Below are positions 35,805 through 46,503 of a DNA stretch of 64,000 nt, piece after piece. Origin of the DNA: Metridium senile. Lineage: Eukaryota; Cnidaria; Anthozoa; Actiniaria; Metridiidae. The notes under the pieces are model-generated. The model searched no databases, was not told where the DNA came from, and saw only the letters and a program-made list of their open reading frames with translations. Both the position numbers and the translations under genes were made by a program. The stretch is taken from contig OX459096.1 of NCBI GenBank assembly GCA_949775045.1, forward strand, positions 34,824,371 through 34,888,370, read 5' to 3'. Position 1 is the first letter of the stretch. Each line of letters opens with the position of its first letter.

Positions 35805-36398
35805 GAACGTTCGCGGGCAGAAATGTTAAACATGTTTTTTTCGGCTTCAAACTTCGCATGGTGAAATACGATCATCATAGCAGTTTCATGAGCGAATACA
35901 AAATGGGGTTACCATTTTCGTATAGGAGTGAGATTATATCATTGTGCAGCCTTTTTTTTGTCAAAAATCACTTGCTCGCAATACGTACAAGCCGAGCGAA
36001 AAAAATATTTTTTGTTTTGTTAAAAAAACCGTAATGGATTGCTAAAACAATTTTGAGACAACCGTCTAATAGCCTATAGATAAATATCATAAATAAATAT
36101 TTATGATTAAGTACGGATAACTTGATGGTTTTTGGTTCGAAATCACTGCCATCATGCAACATTCAATGACGATTTTGTGTATTATTTAAGATTTTGTCAT
36201 ATTTTGTGATTCAAACACTCACAGCTTTTTTAATTCGATATAAATTAGTAAAATAAAAAATGGGGTTACCGTATTCCTTTTCAAGATAGTGTGCTGTAAA
36301 CTCCGAAAAGTCGCTGACCATCTTGCATTTCATGATCATATCCAGGCGTTCCTCGTCGCTCGGAGAAGGATACGCAGAAACAATGCCCGCGAACGACC
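35805..36398. mobile_element. piggyBac-like non-autonomous element (TTAA flanks)
   Basis: TTAA lies at 35801-35804 and 36399-36402. The ends GAACGTTCGCGGGCA and TGCCCGCGAACGACC are inverted with two mismatches. The interior has the ATGGGGTTACC motif twice and no transposase. It sits in the upstream region of gene C only. Confidence 0.7.
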
Positions 36399-36596
36399 TT
36401 AATGTTAGCTAGATCAATAGAAATTTTGACTATTTAACATGTGACGTGCATGATGCTGTGAATTCCACGAACATAAACCGAATTTAGTATACGAAAAAAA
36501 AGATAGTATAAGAATACAAGATTATCATTTTATTAAGAAAGACAACATTTGGAGTGACATTAATGAAAATGGCTGTAAAACTACCACATTATACAC

Positions 36597-36745
36597 CTAA
36601 TCGAAATATGGCGACCAATTTCAATAACAATTGTTCTTGACTCACTAGCCTCTCATTCATGTGAAAACTCCATTGTAATCCATCATGAACACGAGGCTAG
36701 TCAGTCAATAGCAGGTCGCCATATTTCAATTCGGTCTATATAACT
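36597..36745. mobile_element. Hairpin MITE upstream of gene C
   Basis: GAAATATGGCGACC and ACTAGCCTC on the left recur reverse-complemented on the right (GAGGCTAGT and GGTCGCCATATTTC). It ends about 200 bp before the gene C coding exon. Confidence 0.65.
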
Positions 36746-36949
36746 AATTCTCATCAGTCATGGTGGACGGTTTGTTAAATATTGTATCGATGCGAAAAAC
36801 GTAGATAATAGACAGAGTTTAATAGCATTCCACTAATAACATAATCAAAAGATTAAGACAAAAGAAACATTTGATAATTTAATATTTAAGGTTTTTTTTA
36901 TCCTTTATGTTTATTCTCTAAAAAGATAACCCAATAATGTTAATTCTAG

Positions 36950-39900
36950 GATCTGGAAGTAAAAACAAGACAGCAAAAACAAAATGATGAGATTGTTAAT
37001 CCTCGCTGTCTTGAGTGCAAGTGCATTTGCCCAAGAAGACAATCCCAAGATTCGTTTGCCAATTCTCAATATGCCAATGATCAACTGGCCTGTTTCTAAA
37101 GCATGGTTAGATGCAAACCCTGCCGACAAACTCGAGATGGCTAAAAAACTTGTCGCGAGTCACCTTGTTGATAAGGTGCCACAAACATATACCATTGAAT
37201 CGTTATATGACAGTAAGGTAGATGATATCAAGAACGAAATGAATAAGCTTTTTGTCGGAGAGTCATATTCCCTGGCATCAACTTTCAGAGATATAAACTA
37301 CTACTGGTCAGTGGTTATCCCACAAAGTGACATCACTGGTACTGCACTAGTACAATATAAAAGCAGGTATCTAAAATTTGGTGAAATACAGCAGATGATG
37401 TTGACAAACATTACCAAAAAGATGTCCGTTGATTTGTCTAAAGTGGCCACGAGGCTTAATGTTCCAGTTCGAAACTTGAGCTATTCATACGACCCAGATA
37501 AATGGGAAGAGATAGTTCACGCTATGGTATTAGAGGGAATCGGTAATTATATTGGATACCTCGACGTTGCTAATGAAGACCACCTTGCATCACTATTTGG
37601 CTTAACAATAACTCAGCTGAAAAACTCCACCATCGACAGCTTTATCAATCTGCTTCCTCCTGTTCTACTGAAGAAACAATTGATTGACAAAAACAAAGCA
37701 AAAGCTATTGTGAACATGCTTGGGATATCTGCCAACTCCAGTGATGCTGTGATCTATGATATGGTTAATAAGACAACAAATCTTACAGTCGTACAGTTTG
37801 CAAGTCTTTACAATTTAACTAAAGAACAGAAACAATCAACCGAAAGAAGCACTTTACTGCAGATGTCACAAGCGTGCGGTATCGTCATGTCGCAACTTCT
37901 TGACAAGAACATCCCAAGTATAGTCTGGGAGACGGTTGGGGATCATTCTAGATCAGTCGAGTGTTTTCCCATGTTGAGAGTGAAAGGTACTGCCATTAAT
38001 GTACTACCAGGACTTACAAATCCATCATCGAAAACAGCCTTACAGATTTTACTGCATGCGTGTAATCAGTACTGGAAGAATTGTCGTTTCACAATGAGTC
38101 TTGGCCCAAGTGAGTGGGAATGCATTGATAGTGTGTCTCTTGAAGATGCTTCCTCTGTAATTAGCATTTCTAAAGAAACATTGCTACCCAAGCCAGTTAA
38201 TGACTTTGTTGATGCTGTGTATACCAAGTGTAATGGAGGATCAATTTCCCTTAGTAGCTACAGAAGTACAACCACAAGCATCCTCCAGACCATGTTCAAC
38301 CTAACACTCACTGAAGTAGAGACATTGCTTGGTATAACACAAGGTCAAGTGTCCACATCTCCATATCTTGTGAAATCGTTCCTAAATGCCAGTTCCAAGG
38401 ATCTAGGGATTGCCTTGAACACCATGTATAACACCACTACCAAGACGCTTCAGGAACTCTTTGATTCTCCTGTCTACGAGCTTTACGAAAACATTCCACG
38501 TATATTGCGATCTGCGGTACAACTCCCAGCTTCACAACTACACATGACTGGTGCAGATACGCTGTTTATTCTTAAACTTTTTGCTGAGAACAGTACCATC
38601 GCTGAGTACAAATATGCAGCCAAGTATGTCCTTCCATCCATTATTATCAGTAAGAACAAGTTTGAAAATGATTTAATTGGAGTTTTACTAACGTCTAAGT
38701 CGATATCTGATAGTGCTGTTTTGGACAACTCCACTCTTAGCGTACTTTTGTCGCTTAGTGGTTTCGACCTCGACACGATGAAAACAATCTATGGTATGAG
38801 TAATGCTCAGATATCAGTGTTAAAGTCAATAGACATCAAGGATTTGAACAAATACTGTAGTTTAGATCTTGCGACACTGAAGACAAAGTCTTGTTACAAC
38901 ACCACAGCACTGCTGGTTGGCATCGCGAAAAATAAAGCTACTTGTAAAGCAACAAAGTTTTATGTGGCTGCCAAATCCCAAACAATGAAAGAGCTTGAAT
39001 TACTTTGCCCAAGTGTTGCGAGTACCACTCTGCCATTAATGAGAATGATAGAAGCGTGTTCTAATCTGACCTGGCGCTACAATGCAAGAATATTGGGCGT
39101 AAATATCAACGACTGGCCACAAATGGATGTTCTTGACAGGCCAAAGTTGTCGCTATATTCTGGCTTGAGTGAAGACAAAATCAAAACCAGCACACTCGTG
39201 TCTTTGTTGGCTGCTGCCAATTCAATCCATACAACGTCATCAAGCTACAGGACAGTGCTTTTAACATATTCTGCAACTAAAAGCTCTGAACTGTTTTCCA
39301 CCTTCAGTACTAACAAGGTTGAGATATCTAGTACTCTTGGCATCGCCGAAGCAACACTAGATGGCTATTCACTACTTGTAACTGTCAAAAAACTTCAAGA
39401 GTTCTTAAAGAAAAGCTACAAAATAAGTCTTTCATTAACAGCATCAGCGTTAGGTGTATCATTAGACAATCTAAAATACCTTGCACCTACAGAATGGCTT
39501 GAAATGATTCCATCTTTAAAAAACGAGATTATCACTAGCGGAAGCTCACAGCTCAACGTTAAAGAAACAGATTTCAAATCACTGCTTGGACTGGTGGACG
39601 TATCGAGTATTAACTTTGCTAAACTGGAATTGTTATGGGATACAAGTTTTAAGAGACTTCTTACTGGAAAAGGCTTTTCTGAAAACAAGACCATCTCTGA
39701 TATCCAATCTATGAACGGGATTAGCTTAGAAACATTACATCAAGAAACGCTTCTTGTCTTCTACAAGAACCACTTGAACTTGACCCAAGATGAGATGTCT
39801 ATTCTCTTTAAAATTACCTCCACTGATCTTGATGTCTTGGCAAATTTTACCTTTAAAGAACTGCCATGCTCATGCAAAGTATCCGAATCACAGCTCTTGA

Positions 39901-41001
39901 GTGTTACACCATCGAGACTTATGGCCAGTATGGTGGGAAAGAGTGACATTGTCTTGTGTCGACCTGTTGCCATTATAATGGCTTTTCGTTCAATAAGTAT
40001 TGACTCACTCATGGTAAAGTTTAACGTAACGTTAAATGATACAGCACCATTGCTGACAGTCGCCCAGAGTTTGTCTGATTTACCATACGAGAAGGTGTCG
40101 TGGGGTTTGGATAGTCAGCCTACTGACTGGCCTTTGCTGTATGCAGTGTCCTTGGATGTATATGCTACAGCCACCTCAACCAACATTTCTACACTAACAC
40201 GTTTGTCTTTTCGTAATTTAACCGTTTTGTTTGTTCAGAAGAAGAATAGTTTTACAACGCAACTACAAGCACTCCATACTTCTCTAGTTGGCCAAGCATC
40301 AAGTTTATTTGCGGTATCCTCTACTGATGTATGTGGTTCATGCTCTCTTCCAAGTACTGATGTTCTAAAGACTTTCTTGAATCATCTTGGTAGAATAATC
40401 TATTTAGATCCTCTTGTTATTCCACCTGTAGCTGGCTTTGATTGTATCACTCATGATTTATATGTCCTGCAACCATCAAAGTGGCATTTATTGATACCTG
40501 GGATAGTTCCACAGTCGTTCAAAAACATATCAGCCATACTGAATATCACAGAGGACAAACTGGAACATATTTTAGGTTTATCAAGATCCAATAACATGAC
40601 ATTGTCTGAGTACGTACAACTTGTTACAAGTCGTATCATGCCAATGGTGAAATGTTATCAATCTTTGAATACTGACAATGTGTTGACGAAGGTTTTGGCA
40701 AAAGGGAAAGATATATCCTTTATGAAAACACAGACCTTCATTCAAACCCTCTCTCTTGTATGCAGTGGTGTCAATACGGATAACATGAGCGCCATCATGG
40801 GTTGGGAAGCCAGTAATGTATCTATTCTTGAAAAATACACAATGAGAGACGCAGGCGTATGCAAGCAAATGCCAATCAAATCTGTGTTGTCAAGGAACAT
40901 GTTGTCATTGGCTGATATAATGATAAACGAGGTCCATAACTGTGTTGTTATTCCATGTCAATCTGGAACACTGAGAGATGAGGAACACTTCAATTGTTCA
41001 G
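36950..41001 (+). other. Gene C exon 2: whole ectodomain in one exon
   Basis: The acceptor TTCTAG|GATCTGG (36950) matches gene B. The ATG at 36984 (a second ATG follows directly) leads into MMRLLILAVLSASAFA and QEDNPKIRLPILNMPMINWP. Internal signatures recur: WP at residues 35, 711 and 1049, and P[DST][EK]W at about 174, 377, 837 and 1167. These suggest a diverged helical repeat. The donor after 41001 is TCAG|GTAAATTC. Confidence 0.85.
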
Positions 41002-44000
41002 GTAAATTCAATTTGATTTTAACAAAACCTATCATGATGCTTTTACTTCCATTGATCCACTGCTACAGCCTAACGTGTCAACGTATTACATGAAGGTAAC
41101 TCTTACCATTGTCTTACGGTTGATTGTGAACCCCATTGAGTCTCTTTAACATGCATGGTCCTTTTGAAAATAAATGAAAATAGAGAACATAAATGTGGCT
41201 GTAAAAATGAAAATAAAGTTGTTTTTGAACTCGTTTAAAGAAAACCTAACAAGTACTAAGCAAATCCAGGATTAGGTTACAGAAGAATTAACACTTGTCC
41301 AGAATTACCTCTACACATGTTAATCCAGAATCGGCAATAACTTAATCCAGGACTAACTTTGTAGGTTTTATAAAGAGGTAAACGAGAATTACGTGCACTA
41401 ACGCCAGAAATATGTATTGAGACCAAGATTGTTTTTAGACAAGCTTTGTACATATAGCTAGGGCTATATGTAAATTCTCATTAACTAACATAACTCTGTG
41501 TTATATTATATTCCAGATATAAATGAATGCAATACAGAGTCAATCTGCGAAAGTAATCAGATTTGTCAGAACTATTTCGGTGGACACGAGTGTGAATGCA
41601 CAGAGCCTGGATTCTGTTTGGATGGAAAAGGTTGTGACAGTAAGTAACAATCGATGATTAAAGGTTTATTAGAAGAAATAATAAATACATGTATATACAC
41701 TATTTATCTAAAGATGCAACAAACATTGATTCAAATGTATATACGTGTATTTTTGAAGGACAGTATTACCCCGCCCGCTTTAAGGATGACTTATCGAGGC
41801 GGGCGAGGTCTTTATATTGTCTCCTGTTTGTAACATCTATTGTTGAAGGAATAGAAAACGCGCGCGCGTGCTGTGTGCAGTTATAGAGCGGTTTTCGTAT
41901 GACTGTGAAACGGACGTGCAGTACCGTGACTGCGTCAGTGCCGTGGTTTCTATAAAAACGTTCGAATTTTCTGCCGTATCCGTGCCGTGCGGTGACCGTG
42001 CCTTTTTCACAGTCATACGAAAACCGCTCTAAAGCACGCGGGGTTGTCAGAACACGAGATAAGTGTTAAGAGAAGCACGACGCGAACGAGTGTTATGACA
42101 ATCCCCAAGTGCTTTATAACTGTATACAGCACAGAAAGCAAGTATTCTATTTCTTTTGATCAACATGCAAACATGCGTGCTGTGGGCTCTCATAAAGCAC
42201 GCGCCTCAACCAATCAAAATACGTGATTTCAAATAGTTATGTTATACGTCCCATATCCTCTCGAGTCGTCCCATATCGTCTCGTGTCGTACCATATCGTC
42301 TCGTGTCGTATCTTGTTGTCTTGTGTCGTATAATATTGTCTCTTGCAGTCTTGTCATCATCTTTCTTCTGACCTTCGTTTGTCTCAAGTCGTCTCTTATC
42401 CTTTTTCTATTGTTTCTCGTCTTTTCTTTAATACATGTGTTTATTTACAGAATGCCAGAGGTACCTATTAAGGATTACATTTGACATGTTGTTCAATAAA
42501 GGCTTTAAGGATCCCACAACGCAGGAATATTCCTCTTTGAGGGAGAGCGTAACACAAAAGGTCAGTGCTTAGATAGATATTACTATAAAAGGTACAATTA
42601 TAAATAAATTATTGCAGTATTTCATTTACACATACAACATAAACTAGTAACTAAATAGAACCGTTATGCCGATATTAAAAATCTAGATAGACAATATGTA
42701 TATTCATTTCAAGAACCGAGTAAATGCATCCACATCCACTATTAAATCAAGGAGATGCCAATCACAGTTACTTCATTCAACAACGACTGATAAAACATTC
42801 ACAGTCAGCCTTATTACGAAAAAAAATAAATAAATAAAACAAAACGCTAAACGATTTATTAATAGCGTAAATCACACAGTAAAATATATCAAAATGTGTA
42901 AATGTGCGATTTTCATGGTCCAGTCTTTCGCGCGGTGCATGCTGGTAAGTGACCGTAGGCCATTATTCAGTATTTTATTATAATATTCCAAATAACTGAG
43001 TAAATCGATGCATTCACAGTTCCACGACTTGAGTAGCCTCAGTAAAGAAATTTATTCACAGTTTAAAAATAACAATCGACGTCTTTTACTCACGTGATTT
43101 GTTCGGGCGACTAAATTGATTGTTTCATTTGATTTATAATACTTTTAAAAAGTATAATAAAAATAGTAAAATACTTTTAATTTATTAAGGTTGGTGTGGC
43201 TCTTCTTGGCATAGCAGAATTCATAAGAAGCAAACTTGAATCAGTTAGGTAAATATGAGTTATAATATGCTATAAATGTTTTAAATACGTGTTATTTATG
43301 TCTCATTTATTTATAATACTAGCCAAACTGTGACTGTTTCGTTGAAATCCTGACAACCCGTCGAAATTATTTTATATAAAGCCTCGGGACAATGGAATAT
43401 TTTTTCATAATTAAATTCAGAGATCATTTACAAAAAGAATGAAAAACAAACCTCACAAATTTGCGAGCGCTAAGTTTCAATGAGGACACTCGAACCGTGA
43501 ACCCCCGAACTTTTTTGTTACTATTTTTAACCCATATCCCATGAGCAATTAAATTAGAAATAAGAGTTATTTTGAACACTTAGTGTATTTGAACTCAGTC
43601 TTCCATTTTAGAAGTTTGGAGGCAGTAGAAGGTTCCGAAAATAATAACATGAGTGTTATAACCATAACATGGTTCGAGTATTCTTACTCTAAAACTAAGC
43701 AACAACCAACAAAGAGTGTTAGAGCACTTGAATAGACTGGAAATTACACTGTCCTCATTTTTACTTTGGAACTAATTGTTTATTAAACAGCGAATTTCAC
43801 TAAAATATATACAGTGATATAGTTAATACTTTGTCCAATTGACTTAGAAGAAGCAAATACAGATGAAATATCAGTTTAGTGAAATATGATGTTAGTTTAT
43901 GTTAATTTATTGTTCATTGTTCTTTATATACGTCTTACAGTCAAGGCAGTGTTGTAGCTGACATATCTGTTTATACAAGTACAAAATATGGAGGGTCCTC

Positions 44001-46503
44001 AGAGAAGTTGATGACTTACTTCAACAGCAAGCTGAATAACACAAACGGTCAAAAGTATTTGGGAGACTTGAAAGTGAAGACGTTTGCGCTAACAGGTAAT
44101 GTTTTATGAGCACTGCCTATATCCGTCTAGTCTTAAGCCAACAATTACAGTTAATTAAATAAATAGGAAGCTAAGTACTATAAATCAATTTACCTTTTAC
44201 TCCGACGAAGGGCTAAAGCTCGAAACACCAGTAAAGTTAATTCAACATTTTTTACGGTGTTACAACCTTCATTATATTACCTATCGTTTATATCAAACAC
44301 CGATGTAGCCTATACTAGTTTACTCGCTAGTTTCCAACTATAAATTAATGATTAATCTTGCGGATTTAGCTATGATGATCCATTTTACACTATAGTAATT
44401 ATCATCACCATCATACTGTGGCACTGTCATATTGTTGGATGGATGGGCAACAGGTACTACAATCCATGATGAACAAAAAGGACTTTGCTTCAAGCAATCA
44501 CGCCCCAAGACCAATCACGCCCCGAGCGGGAAAAAGTGAAGATGATGACTGATCCATCATCAGTAACACATCATTCAAGGGATACCATTTCTTTTTATTT
44601 AAACATATTTTGTTCATGCAAGAGCTGATGAACAGCTCATCGAGGAAGAACAGACTATAACAATTATTTTTAATTACCGATAAGTTATTAAACAAAGTGA
44701 ATTTTAGGACTTAATATCTTTCAGATTACGACGAGTGTTCTAATAATCAAGTCAACTGTCATAAATATGCTACATGTGACAATAAAGAAGGAACTTTTAC
44801 CTGCCAGTGTAACAGTGGTTATGAAGGAGATGGTATCACGTGTGAAGGTAAATGTTTTAACTACGCAGGTGATTATAGCCTGCATAGCTGGCCCTGGGGG
44901 CTTGGGGAGAGGGGCGGAGGGATTGCCAGGCTACGCAGGCTAAGGTGATTCTAGAAAATCGAACGTGATGATTGGTTCGTGAAATAAATATAATCAATTT
45001 TACTATATTATAATAAAAAGTTATTCTTCTTAGTCTTCTCGAATTTGTCTCGGTTGATAATCCTCGGAATTCACTCCATCTTTTGAAAATAATTGTTAAT
45101 AAACGAGGTCGACTATTATGTCCGAAAGTAAGTACTAACTACCTACTAGCCACTAGCCTCAAAGGATATCAGTTTAACTCATGGATTGCAAATGCGAACA
45201 GTCTCCGGTCTAACGAGGAAATAGGGAACTAGTATAGGATACCTAAACGAACGTGATTCCCAATAGTTCATATGATATCCTTGTTGTATTCTAGCTGGTC
45301 CTCCAGCACTACTAAACGAACTTGTTTCCCAATAGTTAATAGTATTCTTGTTGTATTCTAGCTGGTCCTCCAGCACTACTAACGAACTTGGTTCCCAATA
45401 GTTAATAATATTCTTGTTGTATTCTAGCTGGTCCTCCAGCACTACTAACGAACTTGGTTCCCAATAGTTCATATGATATCCTTGTTATATTCTAGCTGGT
45501 CCTCCAGCACTACTAACGAACTTGGTTCCCAATAGTTAATAGTATTCTTGTTGTATTCTAGCTGGGTTCCTCAAGATGTACTGGTGGTTGGTAATACTGT
45601 TGGGTGTCATTCTATTGATTATTATCATCGTTATTATTGTGCTAGTAGTCAAGAAACCACGTCTCAAGAGGTAAAGATTTTGTGTTTTCTAATATATAAC
45701 GTTCACATAAATCAACATAATGTTATCATGTGGTTTAATAGAGTTTGGTGGGAACACGACAACTTTTAGTATTACTAAGTATAGTTTACAGTACTATACT
45801 ACTCTCATGAAATGATGAAATATTCTATTTTTTTTATATTGCATGTGTGTTAGTATATGTAATCACATAATTTTGAGTGCAATTTACAACAAATAAGGAC
45901 AAGTAAATTTTTAATGATTAATATAAATACTATGAAGGACCCACAGTAATTGGTCATGCTGTTGTGGGATCCTGTCTTCGGACGAAGTTAAATAAATAAA
46001 TATATATATATATAAATAAATGAATGAAGGTCTAACATCTGCTGATAATTCATTATCTATCATTCCAAATATTTATCTGCTAACTGAAATACTTTATTTT
46101 CAGCTTTAAAGTAGACGAAGAACTTCCTCCAATGAAACGCACTAGCAGCAATTTGTCGTACAGAAATGGCGATGTGTTTTACAAAGACAAAGAGGGTAAC
46201 AAAGTACCGGGAACACGGTTCAATAACATTGATCCTGTTGAGCCTACAAATCCTCTTTATGGGCAAGAAGTTCCAGAGAATGTTTACGACACACACGACT
46301 CTCAGTGGAATCAGAACATTTACGCGCTAGATAATCTTGGTGCTGATAAACCTAAAGAAGATGAAGGCATTGAGATGAAGCCGAAACTGGAACCAATTAC
46401 AGAAACGAAGCCAGATAAACCTAAAGATGATGAAGGCATTGAGATGAAGCCGAAACCGGAAACAATTACAGAAACGAAGCCAGATACAGGGAATTACAAG
46501 TAA
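36984..46503 (+). CDS. Gene C: type I receptor, same ectodomain plus EGF-SEA-EGF and NPxY tail
   Basis: I read exons 36984-41001, 41517-41639, 42451-42560, 43190-43248, 43941-44095, 44725-44847, 45562-45670 and 46104-46503. Phases are 1,1,0,2,1,1,2 and the total is 5097 nt (1698 residues). Order: signal peptide 1-16, ectodomain to about 1339, EGF 1340-1380, SEA 1381-1488 with a GSVVA cleavage site (Gly1439/Ser1440), EGF 1489-1529, transmembrane about 1536-1559, tail to 1698 with NPLY at 1615-1618. SEA proteins such as transmembrane mucins self-cleave between Gly and Ser and stay non-covalently joined. NPxY motifs bind PTB adaptors and endocytic machinery. The tail ends with two 23-residue DKPKxDEGIEMKPK repeats. 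A strong donor overlaps the stop; if used, the C-terminus is NYKF rather than NYK. The partner is gene B, and the ectodomain family is not recognised. Confidence 0.85.
41517..41639 (+). other. Gene C EGF-like domain 1
   Basis: This symmetrical phase 1-1 exon codes DINECNTESICESNQICQNY and then FGGHECECTEPGFCLDGKGC. The D-I-N-E-C start and N..C.NYFGG pattern are those of a calcium-binding EGF module. Confidence 0.85.
41886..42029. mobile_element. 144-bp TA-flanked MITE with GAGCGGTTTTCG ends
   Basis: GAGCGGTTTTCGTATGACTG and CAGTCATACGAAAACCGCTC are perfect inverted ends, flanked by TA on both sides. It lies in the gene C intron between EGF1 and SEA. GAGCGGTTTTC ends are ones I associate with abundant anthozoan MITEs (memory, not searched). 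Confidence 0.8.
42238..42360. repeat. Degenerate 20-bp repeat (TCGTCTCGTGTCGTACCATA)
   Basis: About six decaying direct copies of a 20-mer in the same intron, about 90 bp before the SEA exon acceptor. It extends the pyrimidine-rich tract upstream of that exon. Confidence 0.7.
42451..44095 (+). other. Gene C SEA domain (three exons)
   Basis: Exons 42451-42560, 43190-43248 and 43941-44095 give LLRITFDMLFNKGFKD, then EFIRSKLESVRSQGSVVADI, then YFNSKLNNTNGQKYLGDLKV. The GSVVA at 43945-43959 fits the G^SVVV autoproteolysis consensus of mucin-type SEA domains. The site lies a few residues after the splice junction. Confidence 0.85.
44201..44285 (+). repeat. Hammerhead-like hairpin and dispersed repeat (Penelope-type debris)
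   Basis: CCGACGA-A-GGGCT-AA-AGCTC-GAAAC has the layout of a hammerhead core (CUGAUGA, stem II, GAAA) with a 5-bp stem. The following 44231-44285 (AAGTTAATTCAACATTTTTT then ACGGTGTTACAACC) is repeated at 55079-55136. Penelope-like retroelements are known to carry hammerhead motifs. Confidence 0.45.
44725..44847 (+). other. Gene C EGF-like domain 2
   Basis: A second phase 1-1 exon, coding DYDECSNNQVNCHKYATCDN and then KEGTFTCQCNSGYEGDGITC. It is a classical six-cysteine calcium-binding EGF. Confidence 0.9.
45222..45561 (+). repeat. 67-bp tandem repeat duplicating a splice acceptor
   Basis: TTGTATTCTAG|CTGG (or a close variant) occurs with predicted exon starts at 45295, 45362, 45428 and 45496, and finally the genuine one at 45562 (steps of 66-68). 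Each decoy, if used, reads GPPALL.. in frame and stops within about 15 codons, before the transmembrane segment. Confidence 0.8.
45562..45670 (+). other. Gene C transmembrane exon
   Basis: It encodes AGFLKMYWWLVILLGVILLI and then IIIVIIVLVVKKPRLKR, a single long helix with a basic stop-transfer. It starts immediately after the last of five repeated acceptor sequences. Confidence 0.85.
46104..46503 (+). other. Gene C cytoplasmic tail exon
   Basis: 133 residues, hydrophilic. Motifs are NPLY (NPxY type), ENVYDTH, QNIYAL and two tandem 23-residue acidic/proline repeats ending ITETKP. No YxxL-x6-YxxL is present, unlike gene B. The end AATTACAAGTAAGCC contains both the stop TAA and a donor GTAAGC. 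Confidence 0.8.

Larger units (their letters stand above)
28623..36949. other. Intergenic region between the head-to-head genes B and C
   Basis: About 8.3 kb with no gene recognised. It should contain the promoters and 5' UTR exons of both genes. It holds one pair of mutually inverted conserved segments (30061-30195 and 34276-34403), three transposon-like elements listed separately, and otherwise AT-rich unique sequence. Confidence 0.6.
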
